A stretch of DNA of 7,549 bases from Methylococcales bacterium. Its GTDB lineage: Bacteria > Pseudomonadota > Gammaproteobacteria > Methylococcales > Methylomonadaceae. Below, in pieces: positions 6,075-7,549 of the stretch; positions within the stretch are counted from its first letter, which is position 1, and each line of letters starts with the position of its first letter. The stretch is taken from positions 1 to 7,549 of the forward strand of contig JAGLUC010000140.1 of NCBI GenBank assembly GCA_023134955.1, given 5' to 3'. A model generated the notes under the pieces. The model saw only the letters and a list, made by a program, of their open reading frames with translations. It made no database searches and was not told the DNA's origin. The position numbers were made by a program, and so were the translations under genes.

Positions 6075-7549
6075 GATTTACTGATTTTCTTTTTACTGCT
6101 GCTTTTTGCTTTGCCTGACTTGCGCTTAACAGATTCTTTGTTAACTGTTTTTGTACGGAGCTTGGTTGATTTGGTTGACCTGGTTTTTTTGACTGGTTTT
6201 TTAGCTACTTTTCCAGATTGCTCAACTAATTCAAAATCAATTTTCTTTTCATCCAGATCAACCCTTGCCACTTTAATCTTGACTCTATCGCCCAATCTAA
6301 ATCGTTTGCCTGTTTTTTCTCCTAACAGTTGATGTGTTTTTGCATCAAAATGAAAATAATCATGCGGTAAATTAGTAATATGCACTAAACCTTCAGCATA
6401 GATATCATCTAATTCAACAAAAAAGCCAAAACCAGTAACTGCGGTAATAATTCCGTTAAAATTGTCACCGATTTTGTCCATCATATATTCACATTTCAAC
6501 CAACTGACAACATCCCTGGTTGCTTCGTCAGCTCTGCGCTCATTGGCAGAACAATGCTCACCCAGTACCACCATATCAGGCATACCATAGTGGAAACTTT
6601 TTGTGGGTTTATTGATTAAACAGTGTTTAATGGCTCTATGAACCAATAAATCAGGATAGCGTCGAATGGGGGAAGTAAAATGTGCATAGGCTTCTAACGC
6701 TAAACCAAAGTGACCTTTGATTTCTGGACTATAAACCGCCTGAGACATAGACCGTAGCAACACTGTTTGAATTAAATGAGCATCTGCCCTGCCCTGTACA
6801 GAATCAATTAAATGCATATAATCTAAAGGGGTAGGTTTATCACCACCGCCTAAAACAAGTCCCAATTCATTTAAAAAACTTTTCAAGTTTAATAACTTTT
6901 CAGCCCCAGGCCCTTCATGCACACGAAGTAAATGTGGCATTTTTTTACGAATAAGAAAACGTGCAGCCGCCATATTAGCGGTAATCATAAATTCTTCAAT
7001 TAATTTATGTGCATCATTTCGTTGAGTCGGAATGATTTTTTCAATTTTCCTGTCTGCACCAAAGATAATCTGCGTTTCCTGTGTGTCAAAGTCCATTGCA
7101 CCACGGACTTCACGCTGTTTACGCATCACCTTATAAAGACCATAAAGCTGTTGTAATTGAGGAACTAAAGTCGAATATTTCTTGGCTAATGTTTTATTGC
7201 CATCTACCAGTATCTTAGCCACATTGGTGTAGGTCAATCGAGCATGAGAGCGCATGACGGCATTAAAAAAACCAGAACGAATAAGCTGTCCTTGCTCATT
7301 AATATGCAGCTCACAAACCATACATAAACGATCAACTTCTGGATTCAGCGAACATAATCCATTAGATAAAACTTCAGGAAGCATAGGAATAACTTGCTCA
7401 GGAAAATACACCGAGGTACTTCGGTTTTTAGCTTCCATATCTAAAGCTGAACCTACTTGCACATAATGCGAAACATCAGCAATAGCAACTAATAATTTCC
7501 AGCCTTTGGCTGTCTTTTTACAATAAACCGCATCATCAAAATCACGCGC
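6071..7549 (-). CDS. rnr: Ribonuclease R, C-terminal 492 residues (5' end beyond right edge)
   Basis: A 3'-to-5' processive exoribonuclease of the RNB (RNase II) family, which degrades structured RNA in the cytoplasm. The visible part begins inside the catalytic motif, at ARDFDDAV, so three of the four metal-binding aspartates are in the window (equivalent to Asp278, 280 and 281 of the E. coli enzyme). Counting from the window edge, RNB continues with SVYFPEQVIPMLPEVLSNGL, TQRNDAHKLIEEFM, HFTSPIRRYPDL (290-301) and ERRADEATRDV (337-347). An S1 domain follows (about 361-442, GIITAVTGFGFFVELDD), then a basic tail of 48 residues holding 20 Lys/Arg and one Glu. Lysine-rich tails are usual in RNase R and help bind structured RNA. 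The missing 5' part should hold the cold-shock domains. The frame is open to the edge; the GTG at 7462 is internal (in SHYVQVGSALD) and not a start. Confidence 0.97.
   Translation of the reverse strand, partial: ARDFDDAVYCKKTAKGWKLLVAIADVSHYVQVGSALDMEAKNRSTSVYFPEQVIPMLPEVLSNGLCSLNPEVDRLCMVCELHINEQGQLIRSGFFNAVMRSHARLTYTNVAKILVDGNKTLAKKYSTLVPQLQQLYGLYKVMRKQREVRGAMDFDTQETQIIFGADRKIEKIIPTQRNDAHKLIEEFMITANMAAARFLIRKKMPHLLRVHEGPGAEKLLNLKSFLNELGLVLGGGDKPTPLDYMHLIDSVQGRADAHLIQTVLLRSMSQAVYSPEIKGHFGLALEAYAHFTSPIRRYPDLLVHRAIKHCLINKPTKSFHYGMPDMVVLGEHCSANERRADEATRDVVSWLKCEYMMDKIGDNFNGIITAVTGFGFFVELDDIYAEGLVHITNLPHDYFHFDAKTHQLLGEKTGKRFRLGDRVKIKVARVDLDEKKIDFELVEQSGKVAKKPVKKTRSTKSTKLRTKTVNKESVKRKSGKAKSSSKKKISKS

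Noticed and set aside
6071..7462. A complete 463-residue RNase R starting with GTG at 7462
   Set aside because: The frame stays open to the right edge and encodes the catalytic RDFDDA motif upstream of that GTG, so the gene is longer and cut by the window.
1..7549. CRISPR arrays, tRNA or rRNA genes, insertion sequences, attachment sites
   Set aside because: No regularly spaced repeats, RNA gene cores, transposase-like frames or terminal inverted repeats were seen.

Overview
The window reads as chromosomal DNA from an AT-rich gammaproteobacterium. The rnr-rlmB gene order, the close match of the RNase R and RlmB sequences to enterobacterial-type proteins, and the TonB-dependent receptor with periplasmic binding proteins all indicate a Gram-negative gammaproteobacterium. 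A more exact placement (for example Methylococcales or Thiotrichales) is only a guess. All five complete or partial genes supported here, plus the receptor gene cut by the left edge, lie on the minus strand, so transcription runs from right to left.

Right part (5334-7549): the 3' two thirds of rnr (RNase R), cut by the right edge inside its catalytic DARDFDDA motif, followed with a 4-base ATGA overlap by rlmB (23S rRNA Gm2251 2'-O-methyltransferase). This is a housekeeping RNA-processing pair.

Centre (1314-5298): a compact three-gene unit with its own well-formed promoter at 5271-5298. The genes are a PhnD-like periplasmic binding protein, an ABC_sub_bind (PF04392-type) periplasmic binding protein and a hybrid sensor histidine kinase with an extracytoplasmic sensor domain, HAMP, HisKA, HATPase and a C-terminal receiver. 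No permease or ATPase gene accompanies the two binding proteins, so the unit looks more like a ligand-sensing signalling system than an importer. A 9-bp inverted repeat flanks the -35 element of the promoter and could be an operator.

Left part (1-1313): a weak bidirectional terminator-like hairpin directly after the kinase stop, then a 271-bp intergenic region holding a second extended -10 promoter that shares the 10-mer TTGATATAAT with the central promoter, a leader of about 150 nt, and the first 347 codons of a TonB-dependent outer-membrane receptor that runs off the left edge.

Taken together, the left and central genes suggest an envelope-spanning sensory module: an outer-membrane receptor bringing in a ligand, one or two periplasmic proteins binding it, and a hybrid kinase reading it and passing phosphate to a partner not seen here. 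The ligand, the phosphotransfer partner and the regulated genes cannot be read from this window.
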